Assembly (NCBI GenBank): GCA_900551445.1
Contig: URWA01000007.1
Coordinates: forward strand, 46,127 to 110,126
Length of the DNA: 64,000 nucleotides
Direction: 5' to 3'
From: an uncultured Bacteroides sp.
Lineage (GTDB): Bacteria > Bacteroidota > Bacteroidia > Bacteroidales > Bacteroidaceae
Both the position numbers and the translations under genes were made by a program. Every line of letters begins with the position of its first letter. The first letter of the stretch is position 1. Below, one piece after another: positions 25,564 through 34,576 of this stretch. The notes beneath the pieces were generated by a model that had not been told where the DNA came from, ran no database searches, and saw only the letters and a list, made by a program, of their open reading frames with translations.

Positions 25564-26907
25564 TTAGCTTCGTTTGCCGCGGCAATAGAGAGTGAGGACA
25601 AAAAGGAAGGTCAGCAGCTCGGAAACGGGGACGGCCAGCCAGATTCCCGGTACGCCGCACACCAGAGGCATCAGCCAGAAACAGAGCAGAATGAGGATAA
25701 ATCCGCGCAGCAGGGTGATGGCCATGGCAGGGCGGTCGCGTTCCACACTCTGGAAGTAGCCGATGGATACGATGTTGATGCCGAAGCATACGAAGCCGGA
25801 AGCAAACAGAGGAAGTCCTTCGACGGCCAGGTCGTGTGCCGGATAGCGGCTGTCGATAAACCAGGAGGCTATTTGGGAAGAGAACAAGGCTGTGACGGCG
25901 AATACGATGATGCCGCAGGAGATGGCAGTCAGCAGGGCCAGTCGGAAGGCTGCCCGCACGCGTTCCGGGTGTCCGGCCCCGAAGTTGTAGCTGAGAATGG
26001 GTTGCGCCGACTGGGCGATGGCATTGTACACCATGAAGATGATGGGGAAGAAATAGCAGGCGATGCTGTAGGCGGCTACCCCGTCTTCACCCAGGTAGTG
26101 GATGAAGACGTAGTTCCCGGCAAACATCATGGTGGCGATGGCTGCTTCGCAGAGGAAACTGGACAATCCCAGCTTGCACATATAGCCGGTGTTGCGGAGA
26201 GTGAGCCGCAGGCTTTTCCAGGACAGCTTGACTTTACACAAACGGAGGACGCGCTGAGGCTGCATCAGATAAACCAGAATCATTGCGGCACCGACGATGT
26301 AGCCCAGACTGGTGGCCAGGGCGGCTCCGAACATACCCCATTTGCAGATGAAGATAAACAGGTAGTCCAGGCCGATGTTGAGCAGGGCAGGGATGATGTT
26401 GCACACCATGGCGTAGTTGGGGGAGCCGTCCAGCCGCACGAAGAACATGCCCGAGCTCAGCAGGGCACTGAATACCAGGAAGGGCACGAACCAGTACATG
26501 TATTCGGCGGCGAGGGGCAGCAGGCGGGGCGAGCTTCCCAGCAGTAAGGCTATTTTTTCCACGTTGCAGAGAATGACAGCGGCGTAGGCGATGAGTAATA
26601 AGGAGGAAACTACGACAGCCTGCGTGATATTGATGCGGGCCACCTTTACTTTTCCTTGCGACAGGTGAATGGAGGCCACGACCGAGGCACCGATACCGAA
26701 CATCAGTCCCACGCCCGTATTAATCAGGAAGAGGGGAGCCGTGATGTTGACGGCGGCCAGGGCATCGCTGCCGATGCCTTTCCCCACGAAGATGCCGTCG
26801 GTGATGATGAAGATGGCCGAGAAAATCATTCCCAGTACGGTAGGGATAAGTAATTTCCGGAACAATTTCGGAATGTCCATGCTTCCGAAGTCAATACTGT
26901 CTTTCAT
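25564..26907 (-). CDS. MATE family multidrug efflux transporter
   Basis: 447 residues with about 12 membrane segments. The N-terminus fits MATE: MDIPKLFRKLLIPTVLGMIF, ITDGIFVGKGIGSDALAAVN, with the internal repeat near QSAQPILSYNFGAGHPERVR. MATE exporters expel cationic drugs or metabolites using Na+ or H+ gradients. The substrate is unknown. It is likely co-transcribed with the Crp-like regulator gene downstream and is divergent from a second MATE gene. Confidence 0.93.
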   Translation of the reverse strand: MKDSIDFGSMDIPKLFRKLLIPTVLGMIFSAIFIITDGIFVGKGIGSDALAAVNITAPLFLINTGVGLMFGIGASVVASIHLSQGKVKVARINITQAVVVSSLLLIAYAAVILCNVEKIALLLGSSPRLLPLAAEYMYWFVPFLVFSALLSSGMFFVRLDGSPNYAMVCNIIPALLNIGLDYLFIFICKWGMFGAALATSLGYIVGAAMILVYLMQPQRVLRLCKVKLSWKSLRLTLRNTGYMCKLGLSSFLCEAAIATMMFAGNYVFIHYLGEDGVAAYSIACYFFPIIFMVYNAIAQSAQPILSYNFGAGHPERVRAAFRLALLTAISCGIIVFAVTALFSSQIASWFIDSRYPAHDLAVEGLPLFASGFVCFGINIVSIGYFQSVERDRPAMAITLLRGFILILLCFWLMPLVCGVPGIWLAVPVSELLTFLFVLTLYCRGKRS

Positions 26908-27108
26908 GTTTTTTCTCTGTTTCTTTGATTTGGCTGCGAAGGTAAGTCAATTCCGACACTAAAAAATTCACAAATGATAATAAATCACAGCCTGAAAGGG
27001 GGGCTTCGAAAATGTCCTTGCGCTTTTTCAGGGATGATTTAAGGCAAAAAAGCGCCTCGGATTACCTTATTTAACGCCTTGATTCTCCCTCGTTTCACAA
27101 CTTTAGTG

Positions 27109-27116
27109 TACTTTTG
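27109..27116 (+). promoter_or_regulatory. -7 box of the second MATE gene promoter
   Basis: TACTTTTG, 38 bp upstream of the ATG at 27155. No good -33 box is visible. Confidence 0.45.
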
Positions 27117-27154
27117 CACACTTATTATTTTTGGAGGATAACGAGAGGATATTT

Positions 27155-28525
27155 ATGGCACAGTCTAGAGAGATGACATCAGGGCCGAGTCTGCCGCTGA
27201 TTTTGAATTTTACTTTTCCTTTGTTGCTGGGCAACCTGCTTCAGCAGACGTATTCGCTGGTGGATGCGGCCATTGTGGGACGATTCCTGGGTATCAATGC
27301 ACTGGCTTCCGTGGGAGCCAGCACGTCGGTGGTTTTCCTGATACTGGGATTCTGCAACGGGTGTTGCGGTGGTTTCGGTATTCCGGTGGCCCAGAAGTTT
27401 GGGGCCCGCGATTATGTCACGATGCGGCGTTATGTGTCGGTCAGCCTGAAGCTGGCGGCCGTGATGTCGGTGGCGGTGGCCATTGTCACGAGTCTGCTCT
27501 GCGGGTTCATCCTGCGTTCCATGCAGACACCTGAGAATATTTTTGAAGGAGCTTACATCTATCTGCTCATCACGTTCATCGGCGTACCGTGTACGTTCTT
27601 CTACAACCTGCTTTCCAGCATCATCCGTGCGTTGGGAGATAGCAAGACCCCGTTCTGGTTCCTGCTGTTCTCCACGTTGCTGAACATTGTACTCGATTTG
27701 TTCTGTATCCTGACGTTGGGATGGGGTGTAGCCGGAGCGGCCATCGCTACGGTCTTCTCTCAGGGACTTTCGGCTTTGCTGTGCTACATCTATATGTACC
27801 GCAAGTTTGACATCTTGAAAACCGAGCCGTCCGACCGCCGTTTCCGGAAAGACCTGGCCCGTCAGCTTTTGTCCATCGGGGTGCCGATGGGCTTGCAGTT
27901 TTCCATCACGGCCATCGGCAGTATCATGTTGCAGAGTGCGAACAATGCATTGGGTACGGCCTGTGTGGCTGCCTTCACCGCAGCCATGCGTATCAAGATG
28001 TTTGTGATGTGTCCGCTGGACAGTTTGGGTATGGCCATGGCCACGTATTCCGGACAGAACTATGGTGCCGGAAAGCCCGACCGCATCTGGATGGGTATCA
28101 AGTCGGCCACGCTGATGATGCTGGTCTATTCCGTGGTGATTGCCATCGTGATGTGGGGATTGGCCGACAAGTTTGCCTTGCTGTTCATTTCGCCTGAGGA
28201 GACGGAGATTATGAAAGATACCGTGCTGTTCCTGCACATCAACACATCTTTCTTCATCCTGCTGGGCTCGCTGAGTATTCTCCGCTACACCATTCAGGGG
28301 GCAGGCTATACGCGGCTGGCCATGTTTTCGGGCGTTTCAGAAATGGTGGCCCGTGTGCTGGTCAGCCTCTTCCTCGTGCCGGCCTGGAAGTTCTGGGGCG
28401 TCTGCTTCGGCGACCCGACGGCCTGGCTGTTTGCCAACCTGTTCCTGGTGCCGGCTTTCATCTATGTGTACCGCCGCTTGAAGGAGATTGTGGCGAAGGA
28501 AGGACGGGTGCCCGTCAATTCCTGA
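27155..28525 (+). CDS. MATE family efflux transporter
   Basis: 456 residues from the ATG (MAQSREMTSG), preceded by a GGAGG and GAGAGGA purine stretch; an upstream TTG is less likely. The MATE core is plain: LILNFTFPLLLGNLLQQTYS, VDAAIVGRFLG, AIGSIMLQSANNALG and YSGQNYGAGKPDRIW. It is a diverged paralogue of the MATE gene encoded on the other strand. Its last 11 bp overlap convergently with the SDR gene. Confidence 0.93.
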   Translation: MAQSREMTSGPSLPLILNFTFPLLLGNLLQQTYSLVDAAIVGRFLGINALASVGASTSVVFLILGFCNGCCGGFGIPVAQKFGARDYVTMRRYVSVSLKLAAVMSVAVAIVTSLLCGFILRSMQTPENIFEGAYIYLLITFIGVPCTFFYNLLSSIIRALGDSKTPFWFLLFSTLLNIVLDLFCILTLGWGVAGAAIATVFSQGLSALLCYIYMYRKFDILKTEPSDRRFRKDLARQLLSIGVPMGLQFSITAIGSIMLQSANNALGTACVAAFTAAMRIKMFVMCPLDSLGMAMATYSGQNYGAGKPDRIWMGIKSATLMMLVYSVVIAIVMWGLADKFALLFISPEETEIMKDTVLFLHINTSFFILLGSLSILRYTIQGAGYTRLAMFSGVSEMVARVLVSLFLVPAWKFWGVCFGDPTAWLFANLFLVPAFIYVYRRLKEIVAKEGRVPVNS

Positions 28526-29258
28526 TGGGCAGTCGTTTCCAGACGGCAGGCGGTATCAGGTGCCAGAGGGCTACCATGATACGGTAGCGCCAGTCGATGA
28601 GGGCGATGCGTTTCTTTTTCTCCAGGGCCCTGACGATGTGACGGGCCACTTTCTCTGTGGACATCAGCATGGGATAGTGTTTGCCGTCGTTCAGCAGGCC
28701 GGTGGCCACGAATCCGGGCCGGATGTCGGTGAACCGGATGGGGAGATGCTGCATGCAGGCCAGCTGTTCCAGGGAGTCGATGTAGATATTCTGGAAACGC
28801 TTGGTGGCGGAGTAGGCCGGAGCGGCTCCCAGTCCTTTGGTACCGGCAATGGAACTGATGACAGCGAGATGTCCTCCTTGTTGCCGGGCAAAATAGCGGA
28901 ACGCGGCGGTGACCATCCGTACGAATCCCGTTCCGTTGGTCTCCAGTGTCTGGAGTTCGATGTCCGGTGCCAGTGCGTAATTCTGGTGGCCGACGCCTGA
29001 ACAGTGCAGGTAGAGGTCCATGCCTCCCATTTCATCAATCAGTTCCTGCAGGCGGTCGGGTGCTTCTGCCTGACAAATGTCGATGGCCCGGATGTGGATA
29101 CGGTCCGGAGCCAGCTGCTGCAATTCTTTCAGTTTTTCTTCGCGTCGGCCTGCCAGTCCGAGTATCCACCCCTTTTGGAGTAGTTGCAAGGCCGTTTCTT
29201 TTCCGATGCCGGAAGTGGCTCCTACGATGAGAGCCCGCTGGATAGGTTTCTTTTTCAT
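28515..29258 (-). CDS. Short-chain dehydrogenase/reductase
   Basis: 247 residues with the Rossmann cofactor motif GATSGIGKETA (about 13), a CSGVG equivalent of NNAG, and the catalytic SSIAG with Tyr and Lys in AYSATKRF. It oxidises or reduces an unknown alcohol or ketone with NAD(P). A hydrophobic C-terminus (YRIMVALWHLIPPAVW) suggests membrane association, as in fatty-acyl or sphingolipid-type SDRs. Its start codon overlaps the stop of the upstream helicase gene (TGATG), so the two are translationally coupled. Confidence 0.9.
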   Translation of the reverse strand: MKKKPIQRALIVGATSGIGKETALQLLQKGWILGLAGRREEKLKELQQLAPDRIHIRAIDICQAEAPDRLQELIDEMGGMDLYLHCSGVGHQNYALAPDIELQTLETNGTGFVRMVTAAFRYFARQQGGHLAVISSIAGTKGLGAAPAYSATKRFQNIYIDSLEQLACMQHLPIRFTDIRPGFVATGLLNDGKHYPMLMSTEKVARHIVRALEKKKRIALIDWRYRIMVALWHLIPPAVWKRLPIRN

Positions 29259-32200
29259 CAGTTGGTACGTATTTCATAAAGGAATTCCTGCGAAAGCGGG
29301 AGTCCTTCGGTAGGGTTACAATGGATTTTTCCGCACAGGGGCATTTGCGGCTGGAGCGGTTTCAGTTCGGGCGAAAGGTGGTTGCAGAAGGCCGTATAGG
29401 AGTGGTTGTTCCTGCAAGGTCCTGCATCGTCGCGATACACCAGTACGTAGTGGTTCAGAGGGCGGGCATGCACCAGCTGGTTGATTTGCAGGGCCAGGTC
29501 GCGTGCTTCCCGCGGTGAAATGCGGTCGAACAGGCTGGAGAGGTTGAAAATCACCAGCTCGGTCAGTACCGAGTGCGCCTGCCAGAATGTCGGTTTCACG
29601 GCCGACAAGCGGGGATACGAGCTTGTCTGAATGTGCTTGTAGGCCGTGGTCTGGAAGAAGGCTTCGGCGGTTTCCCCCATCTCCTGCAAGGGATAGATAC
29701 CCACATAGGTCAGGTCCAGGTGAGGCAGGGAACGGCACACATCGGCAAAGGCCAGTCCCGAGGCGCCCGCCTCATAGGAGAGGTCGCAGAATACCACCCG
29801 GCCGGAGACTTTCCGAATCAGGTCGTACAGCCAGTTGCCGCTTCCGGTGAAGAGGGCCTGTGCTGCCGCATATTGTTTCCGCAGGTAGAAAAAGTTGTAT
29901 GCCTGGCAGAAAGTCTGCGGAGTCATCTCTTCGGGCAGGGCACGGAAGTCACACCGGCCGTAACCCGTGGCTTCGCGGTAGTGGGCCTCGCTTGCCTCCC
30001 AATCCTGCGGAGGCGGCACCAGTTGCTCGAAAGCCTGCTGGAAGTGGGCGGGCAAGGAATAGCTTCCTTCCTCCAGTTCCCAGTTCCGGCGGTAAGACGG
30101 GAGGGTGAAATTGCCTTGGCAGAACGATTCGGCATCTGTTTCCAGGTAACCGTTGTGCAGGCGGATGTATTCCAGCAGTTTGTAGAACGTAAGGTTGGCT
30201 CCGAGAATGTGCGGGTTGCCGGTCAGCAGCAGTTGCTTGCGGGCCCGGGTCAGGGCCACGTTCAGCTTGCGGTCTATCAGGAAGGTGTCTTCCTGGAACG
30301 TGTGGGCCGTCAGGAAATTGAGCTGACTGAAATTCTGTACGGTAAACGAGTAGATAATCACATCCCGCTGGCTGCCCTGGTAGCGTTCCACCGTATCGAT
30401 GGAGATGTCCAGCAAGGCAGGCAGTTGGAGGCGGGCTATCTCTTTCCGGATCATGGCAATCTGGTTGCGGTAGGGCACGATGACGCCTACCGTCCGGTTG
30501 GGGTCGAAACGGGACTCCGTCAGGCGGTAGATATGAGCCAGCAGGGTGGCCACGATGCGGGCCTCGTGCGGGTTGGTCTTGTCGGAGCCGCTGAGACTTT
30601 CGGGTACTTCTGCCGGGATGAAGACCATTCTCCGTTCCAGCAGCAGGCGGTCGATGGGGTCTTGGGCAGCCAGTCCGGCCTCGTAGGGTGTTTCTTCCAG
30701 CTGGTGGGGAAGCGGCACGCACTCCAGTTGTTCCCGGTAGTAGAAGGTCTGGTTGGGGAATTCGGCAATGGCCGGGTGCATGCGTCCTTGCCGGCGGAGC
30801 ACACTGCGGCACGTGTCGGGACTCGACTTATACAGGCGTTCGAAGAGGGAGTTGCGGCAGTCCTCCAGTCCGATTTGCCGCAGGAGGGGGTCGGTGACGA
30901 CAGCTTCTTCGGCACTCTGCTGGGCGATGGCCGGAAGCTGCTTGTAGTCGCCCACCAGTACGAACTTGTCGATGGCGTTATGCTGTTGATGGCGGGCCGA
31001 GAGGATACCGAGCAGGTCGGGCTCCAGTATCTGTGAGGCCTCGTCGATGAGTGCCAGCTGGAAATGCTTCAACGTGAAGAGGTTGAGGCGGCTGTTGAGG
31101 GAGGTGGTAGTGGCCACGAAGATACGGGTGCGGTCTATTTTCTGCCGGATGTCGGTCAGCTTGGGACAGTCGGCCAGGCTGTGCTTCAGCAGGTAAGGCA
31201 CGAAACGCTTGTCGCATGACAGTTCGCTGCCGATGCGGATGAACGGAGTTTTCCCGGCAATACCGGAGTCGAGGAGCATGCCGCAGATTTCGTCCACCGC
31301 CCGGTTGGTGTACGACAGGAGCAGGATGGACGTATCCGGTTCGCTCAGGGCTTCCTCCACCATGTAGCGCAGGGCGCAAGAAGTCTTCCCGGTACCCGGA
31401 GGGCCTACCAGCAGGAAGTAGTCCTTGGCTTGTTTCTCTTTCCGGATGAGTTCGTTGAAACGGCCGTATTCGCCGTTCAGAGCGACTTCCTCCTCTTTCA
31501 GTTCGGGGGTACGTACTCCCAATAAAAGTTCTTTCCGGTCGGCCCGGGCCGACAGAAAGGCATACAGCCCGCGGAATCCGTTGTTGGCCGAGGTATCGGA
31601 AAAATCATGTTCGATGGCGAAAAGGTCGTCTCCGCCCCCGATAATATCTTTGTTCTGCTGTCCGTTGCGCAAGACCAGTGTCATGCGGTCCGGGCGCAGT
31701 GCCAGGATGTTTCCCTTCATGAGGATGTGTTTCCGCAGGTCGGGTTCTCCCTGGTAGGAATACAGAATCACCATGTCGCCCGTCCGGAAGTTGGGCAGGA
31801 AATCTTCCTCTTGTGTCGGAATGTGCAGTTCGATGAGGTCGTATCCTTTGCCCGGTCCGCTGCTTTGTTTCTGCAGGATGGTCAGTCCCAGCAGGATGTT
31901 GCCGGCCTCCAGTTTCTCGTGCAGCGGGATGTGCCAGTTGCCGGCAAATCCGTGCGAGGTATCGCTGTTTCCTCCGGTCTTGCTGAGAATCTGTTCCTTT
32001 GCCACGAACGTGAAGAAGCGGTTGAAGTAGGCCCGTTCCAGCGGGGTGCAGCGTTTCAGGGTATTGATGGCCGTCTGCAACTGCGGTTCCTGGTAGTCGT
32101 TCCACAACTTTCCGCCCACCTGCAACTCGTTCAGCAGGTCGGTGCTGAGGGAATCCACCACTTCGCCGATGGCTCCTTCGCCCAGCCGCATCTCGTTGTG

Positions 32201-33508
32201 CACGATGTAGTTGCGGAGCTTGATGCTTTCCCGGAACAGGTTTTCGGCAAAATGCTCCAGCAGCAGTCCGTCGGCATACTTGGAATAGAGCAGGAAGGTC
32301 TGCATGTGTTCTGTTTCCTGTCCGAAATTGTATCGCAACACGCCCTGATAGAGCATCATCTGGATGAAATGGTCTTCCTTGTGGCGGTGGTTGTATTCGT
32401 CACGCTTCCCGGCCTTCTGCTCGATGAGTACCTGAAAGTCTTTCTGCATCATGTCCACACGTCCCTGCAGTCCCAGTCTCTCACAGATGAAAGAGGCTTC
32501 GAGCAGGGTGTTCTTCTTGTTGAAATGCCGGATGTTGCGGGGCAGCACGTCGTGTACGAACGAACGGATGTTCATCATCTGGGCCTGTGCCTGGGCATGG
32601 AAATCGGCCGGGAGTGAGCAGGTACAGAAATCGAGGGCCGAAGCGGCAAAGAATGTCTGGATACTGCGGGGGTAGGTGACCGGCTCCTGGGGCTGTTCGT
32701 TGATATAGTCGTCGAGAAACTGGCTGGCCAGGTTACCCATCAGGATGGGAGCCGTGTGGGCTCTCGGCTTGATTTTGTTCATGAAATAGTTGAGTGGGTG
32801 GTGGCCGTATTCCCGGAAGCAGGCCGCCAGCGAACTGATGTCAATCAGGTAGTCGGGATGGATGACGATAAGGTTCGGAATGTAGTGGTTTTCTTCGTCC
32901 ACGCGCACGTCGAGCAGGTTCAGGGGCAGGTTTTCCGTCAGCAGTTCTTTCAGATACAGCAAATCGTCCTGATAGCCTCCCTTGGCATAGTTGATGATGA
33001 TGAAAGGGTCGGCCTCGCTGTCGGTCGCCGCAAAAATCTGGGTGTCGTTCCAGCTGGTCACGGAAGCCCGCACGTAAGGGATGTGCGACAGCCGTGTGCC
33101 TTGATAGGGACGGTTGGAATGGGGGATTTCCGGAAGGATGGAAGCCGGGATGTCTTCTTCAAAGCCCAGCGAGACAAAGCGTACCAAGGCACGCAGGTCG
33201 TAAAGATACTCCTGCATGTCGGCCTGAAAACGGTCGCCCATGGCTGCGTTGCAGTTGCGGCGCATGGTCTGGATGGCATACCGGTCGGAAGGGGTCATCT
33301 TTTTCTCCTTGCAGATGTAGTCCAGACGGGAAAACAAGTTGGCAAAGGAGAGGGTGACCCCCGTGGTCAATTCATAACAAGCCTGCTCCAGCACTTTGTG
33401 GAGCAGGATGTATTTGGCTTGTAAATTGTCGGGAGCGGCCGTCGGCTGACGGTGAATCTGTTCGATGCGACGGAACAGATCGAAAGACTGGAGTTCGATA
33501 CGGGACAT
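29258..33508 (-). CDS. Dna2-like RecB-nuclease/SF1 helicase with extra C-terminal domain
   Basis: 1416 residues from MSRIELQSFD; an upstream TTG is ignored. A central RecB-type PD-(D/E)XK nuclease core shows GRVDMM (349) and VLIEQKAGK (360-368) with QMMLYQ. The SF1B helicase follows: Walker A GPPGTGKT (702-709), Walker B LIDEAS, motif III VGDYKQLPAI, motif V DISIDTVERYQGSQRDV, motif VI LNVALTRARKQ. This is the Dna2/UPF1 arrangement and implies processing of flapped or broken DNA ends. Beyond the helicase, about 280 C-terminal residues hold a Rossmann-like stretch (GRVVFCDLSYEAGASGLAF, then YVGIYPLQEM) resembling a methyltransferase. It is cotranscribed with the downstream SDR gene (overlap) and probably the upstream lipoprotein gene (22 bp). 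Confidence 0.9.
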   Translation of the reverse strand: MSRIELQSFDLFRRIEQIHRQPTAAPDNLQAKYILLHKVLEQACYELTTGVTLSFANLFSRLDYICKEKKMTPSDRYAIQTMRRNCNAAMGDRFQADMQEYLYDLRALVRFVSLGFEEDIPASILPEIPHSNRPYQGTRLSHIPYVRASVTSWNDTQIFAATDSEADPFIIINYAKGGYQDDLLYLKELLTENLPLNLLDVRVDEENHYIPNLIVIHPDYLIDISSLAACFREYGHHPLNYFMNKIKPRAHTAPILMGNLASQFLDDYINEQPQEPVTYPRSIQTFFAASALDFCTCSLPADFHAQAQAQMMNIRSFVHDVLPRNIRHFNKKNTLLEASFICERLGLQGRVDMMQKDFQVLIEQKAGKRDEYNHRHKEDHFIQMMLYQGVLRYNFGQETEHMQTFLLYSKYADGLLLEHFAENLFRESIKLRNYIVHNEMRLGEGAIGEVVDSLSTDLLNELQVGGKLWNDYQEPQLQTAINTLKRCTPLERAYFNRFFTFVAKEQILSKTGGNSDTSHGFAGNWHIPLHEKLEAGNILLGLTILQKQSSGPGKGYDLIELHIPTQEEDFLPNFRTGDMVILYSYQGEPDLRKHILMKGNILALRPDRMTLVLRNGQQNKDIIGGGDDLFAIEHDFSDTSANNGFRGLYAFLSARADRKELLLGVRTPELKEEEVALNGEYGRFNELIRKEKQAKDYFLLVGPPGTGKTSCALRYMVEEALSEPDTSILLLSYTNRAVDEICGMLLDSGIAGKTPFIRIGSELSCDKRFVPYLLKHSLADCPKLTDIRQKIDRTRIFVATTTSLNSRLNLFTLKHFQLALIDEASQILEPDLLGILSARHQQHNAIDKFVLVGDYKQLPAIAQQSAEEAVVTDPLLRQIGLEDCRNSLFERLYKSSPDTCRSVLRRQGRMHPAIAEFPNQTFYYREQLECVPLPHQLEETPYEAGLAAQDPIDRLLLERRMVFIPAEVPESLSGSDKTNPHEARIVATLLAHIYRLTESRFDPNRTVGVIVPYRNQIAMIRKEIARLQLPALLDISIDTVERYQGSQRDVIIYSFTVQNFSQLNFLTAHTFQEDTFLIDRKLNVALTRARKQLLLTGNPHILGANLTFYKLLEYIRLHNGYLETDAESFCQGNFTLPSYRRNWELEEGSYSLPAHFQQAFEQLVPPPQDWEASEAHYREATGYGRCDFRALPEEMTPQTFCQAYNFFYLRKQYAAAQALFTGSGNWLYDLIRKVSGRVVFCDLSYEAGASGLAFADVCRSLPHLDLTYVGIYPLQEMGETAEAFFQTTAYKHIQTSSYPRLSAVKPTFWQAHSVLTELVIFNLSSLFDRISPREARDLALQINQLVHARPLNHYVLVYRDDAGPCRNNHSYTAFCNHLSPELKPLQPQMPLCGKIHCNPTEGLPLSQEFLYEIRTN

Positions 33509-33530
33509 GTGCAAAAAAAGCAAGTCGGCG

Positions 33531-34346
33531 TTACTGTTTGATTAAGTGATAGATACGGTAAGCCTTGGTGAGTCCGCGGAATTCTCCGTTGTACTGGTCG
33601 GTCACGTCTTCCTTGATGAGGCTGACCGTGGTTGTGCCTTCAGCCGGTTCGGACGCAGCCGTTCCTTCAGCCGTCGTTTCGTTTTCAAACAGCATGAAGG
33701 TGTATTGCTGCTTGGTGCTTCCGGCCATGGTCGCTTCAATGCGCAGGTAGGGTTCTCCCGTGTCTTCCGCATATTTGAGGGTACGTTCGAAAATACCGAG
33801 TTGATAGTTGCCGGTGCTGTTCGGGAAAATCCTCAGTTCTCCATACGACAGGGTTGCATCCGAATAGATGAGTGAGATGCGTCCTTCTGGCTGTAGGGGC
33901 GATTCTTCCACGATGCGTGCCTTCAGGGTTGCTTCATCTCCTTTGGTGAGGTCGTCGCCTTCCACTGTTGCATCCAGGCTTTCCACCCGGTATTCATCCG
34001 TGGGGTTGCAGACCTGGATGGATACGGTGTAGCTGTTTCCTTTCCGGTCGGAAATGGTGGTAGAGGTCTGGCCGATGCTGACCGGAAGAAAGGTCAGGGT
34101 TTCTCCATCGTAGCGGTAGTCTGCGATGGTGGCATCTCCGTTTTTGAGGGTGTAGTTTCCTTCGCCTCCCCGGATGAAGAATTTTTCACCCGTGCTGAAC
34201 AGGCTGAGTTCTATCGTGCCGTCGGTTATTTTTTGCTGGTTGTCCACGCTGACGAGGTAAATCGGACCGTCATTATTTTTGCAGGCTGCGAAGAGCAGGA
34301 TGCAGGTTGTCAGGAACATTCCTTGGATAAATTGCATGAGTTTCAT
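33531..34346 (-). CDS. Lipoprotein with Ig-like repeats, unknown function
   Basis: 271 residues from MKLMQFIQGMF; a start nine codons upstream is unlikely because the -7 box at 34371-34378 would place the mRNA start downstream of it. Lipobox ILLFAACKNN. The mature part resembles bacterial Ig-like or BACON-style domains: IELSLFSTGEKFFIRGGEGNY, LPVSIGQTSTTISDRKGNSY. A Thr/Glu/Ala-rich stretch (ENETTAEGTAASEPAEGTTT) follows before the C-terminus. No family assigned. Confidence 0.7.
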   Translation of the reverse strand: MKLMQFIQGMFLTTCILLFAACKNNDGPIYLVSVDNQQKITDGTIELSLFSTGEKFFIRGGEGNYTLKNGDATIADYRYDGETLTFLPVSIGQTSTTISDRKGNSYTVSIQVCNPTDEYRVESLDATVEGDDLTKGDEATLKARIVEESPLQPEGRISLIYSDATLSYGELRIFPNSTGNYQLGIFERTLKYAEDTGEPYLRIEATMAGSTKQQYTFMLFENETTAEGTAASEPAEGTTTVSLIKEDVTDQYNGEFRGLTKAYRIYHLIKQ

Positions 34347-34370
34347 AAGTCGTATAGTTGAATTCTTGCT

Positions 34371-34378
34371 CAAATATA
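34371..34378 (-). promoter_or_regulatory. -7 box of the lipoprotein/helicase/SDR operon
   Basis: Reads TATATTTG on the minus strand, 25 bp upstream of the chosen lipoprotein start. The -33 region is weak. Confidence 0.45.
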
Positions 34379-34467
34379 CGACTTTTTTAGAACTTGTGAA
34401 GGGTATGTAGCAAAAACTAAGGTCAGTCCGTCTTGCTTTTTCAGGTAAAAGCGGCTGTGACTGTCTG

Positions 34468-34553
34468 AGTACTTCCCTTGCAGTACTCTAGTACTCCCTT
34501 GGCAGTACTGTAGTACTTCCTTTGCAGTACTGCAGTACTTTCTAGGAAGTACT
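34468..34553. repeat. Array B: four tandem 22-bp palindromic units
   Basis: Units start at 34468, 34490, 34512 and 34534, exactly 22 bp apart. Each is AGTACT-N8-AGTACT (20 bp) plus a 2-bp spacer (CT, GT, GC). AGTACT is itself a palindrome and occurs eight times. The N8 loops are related (TCCCTTGC, CCCTTGGC, TCCTTTGC, TTCTAGGA). It lies between the 3' end of the copper ATPase gene and the lipoprotein operon, both on the minus strand. Confidence 0.93.
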
Positions 34554-34576
34554 GGAATCGGATAAAGTGCTTTCAA

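Noticed and set aside
25564..28525. The two MATE genes as a recent duplication
   Set aside because: They are divergently oriented and clearly different in sequence along their length, so they are old paralogues placed side by side.
29573..31036. Long plus-strand open frame opposite the Dna2-like gene
   Set aside because: It is complementary to helicase motifs, with GC-rich third positions explaining the open frame.
34370..34576. Small minus-strand open frame across array B
   Set aside because: The 22-bp period shifts frame in every unit, so no peptide repeat is conserved, and there is no plausible start signal.
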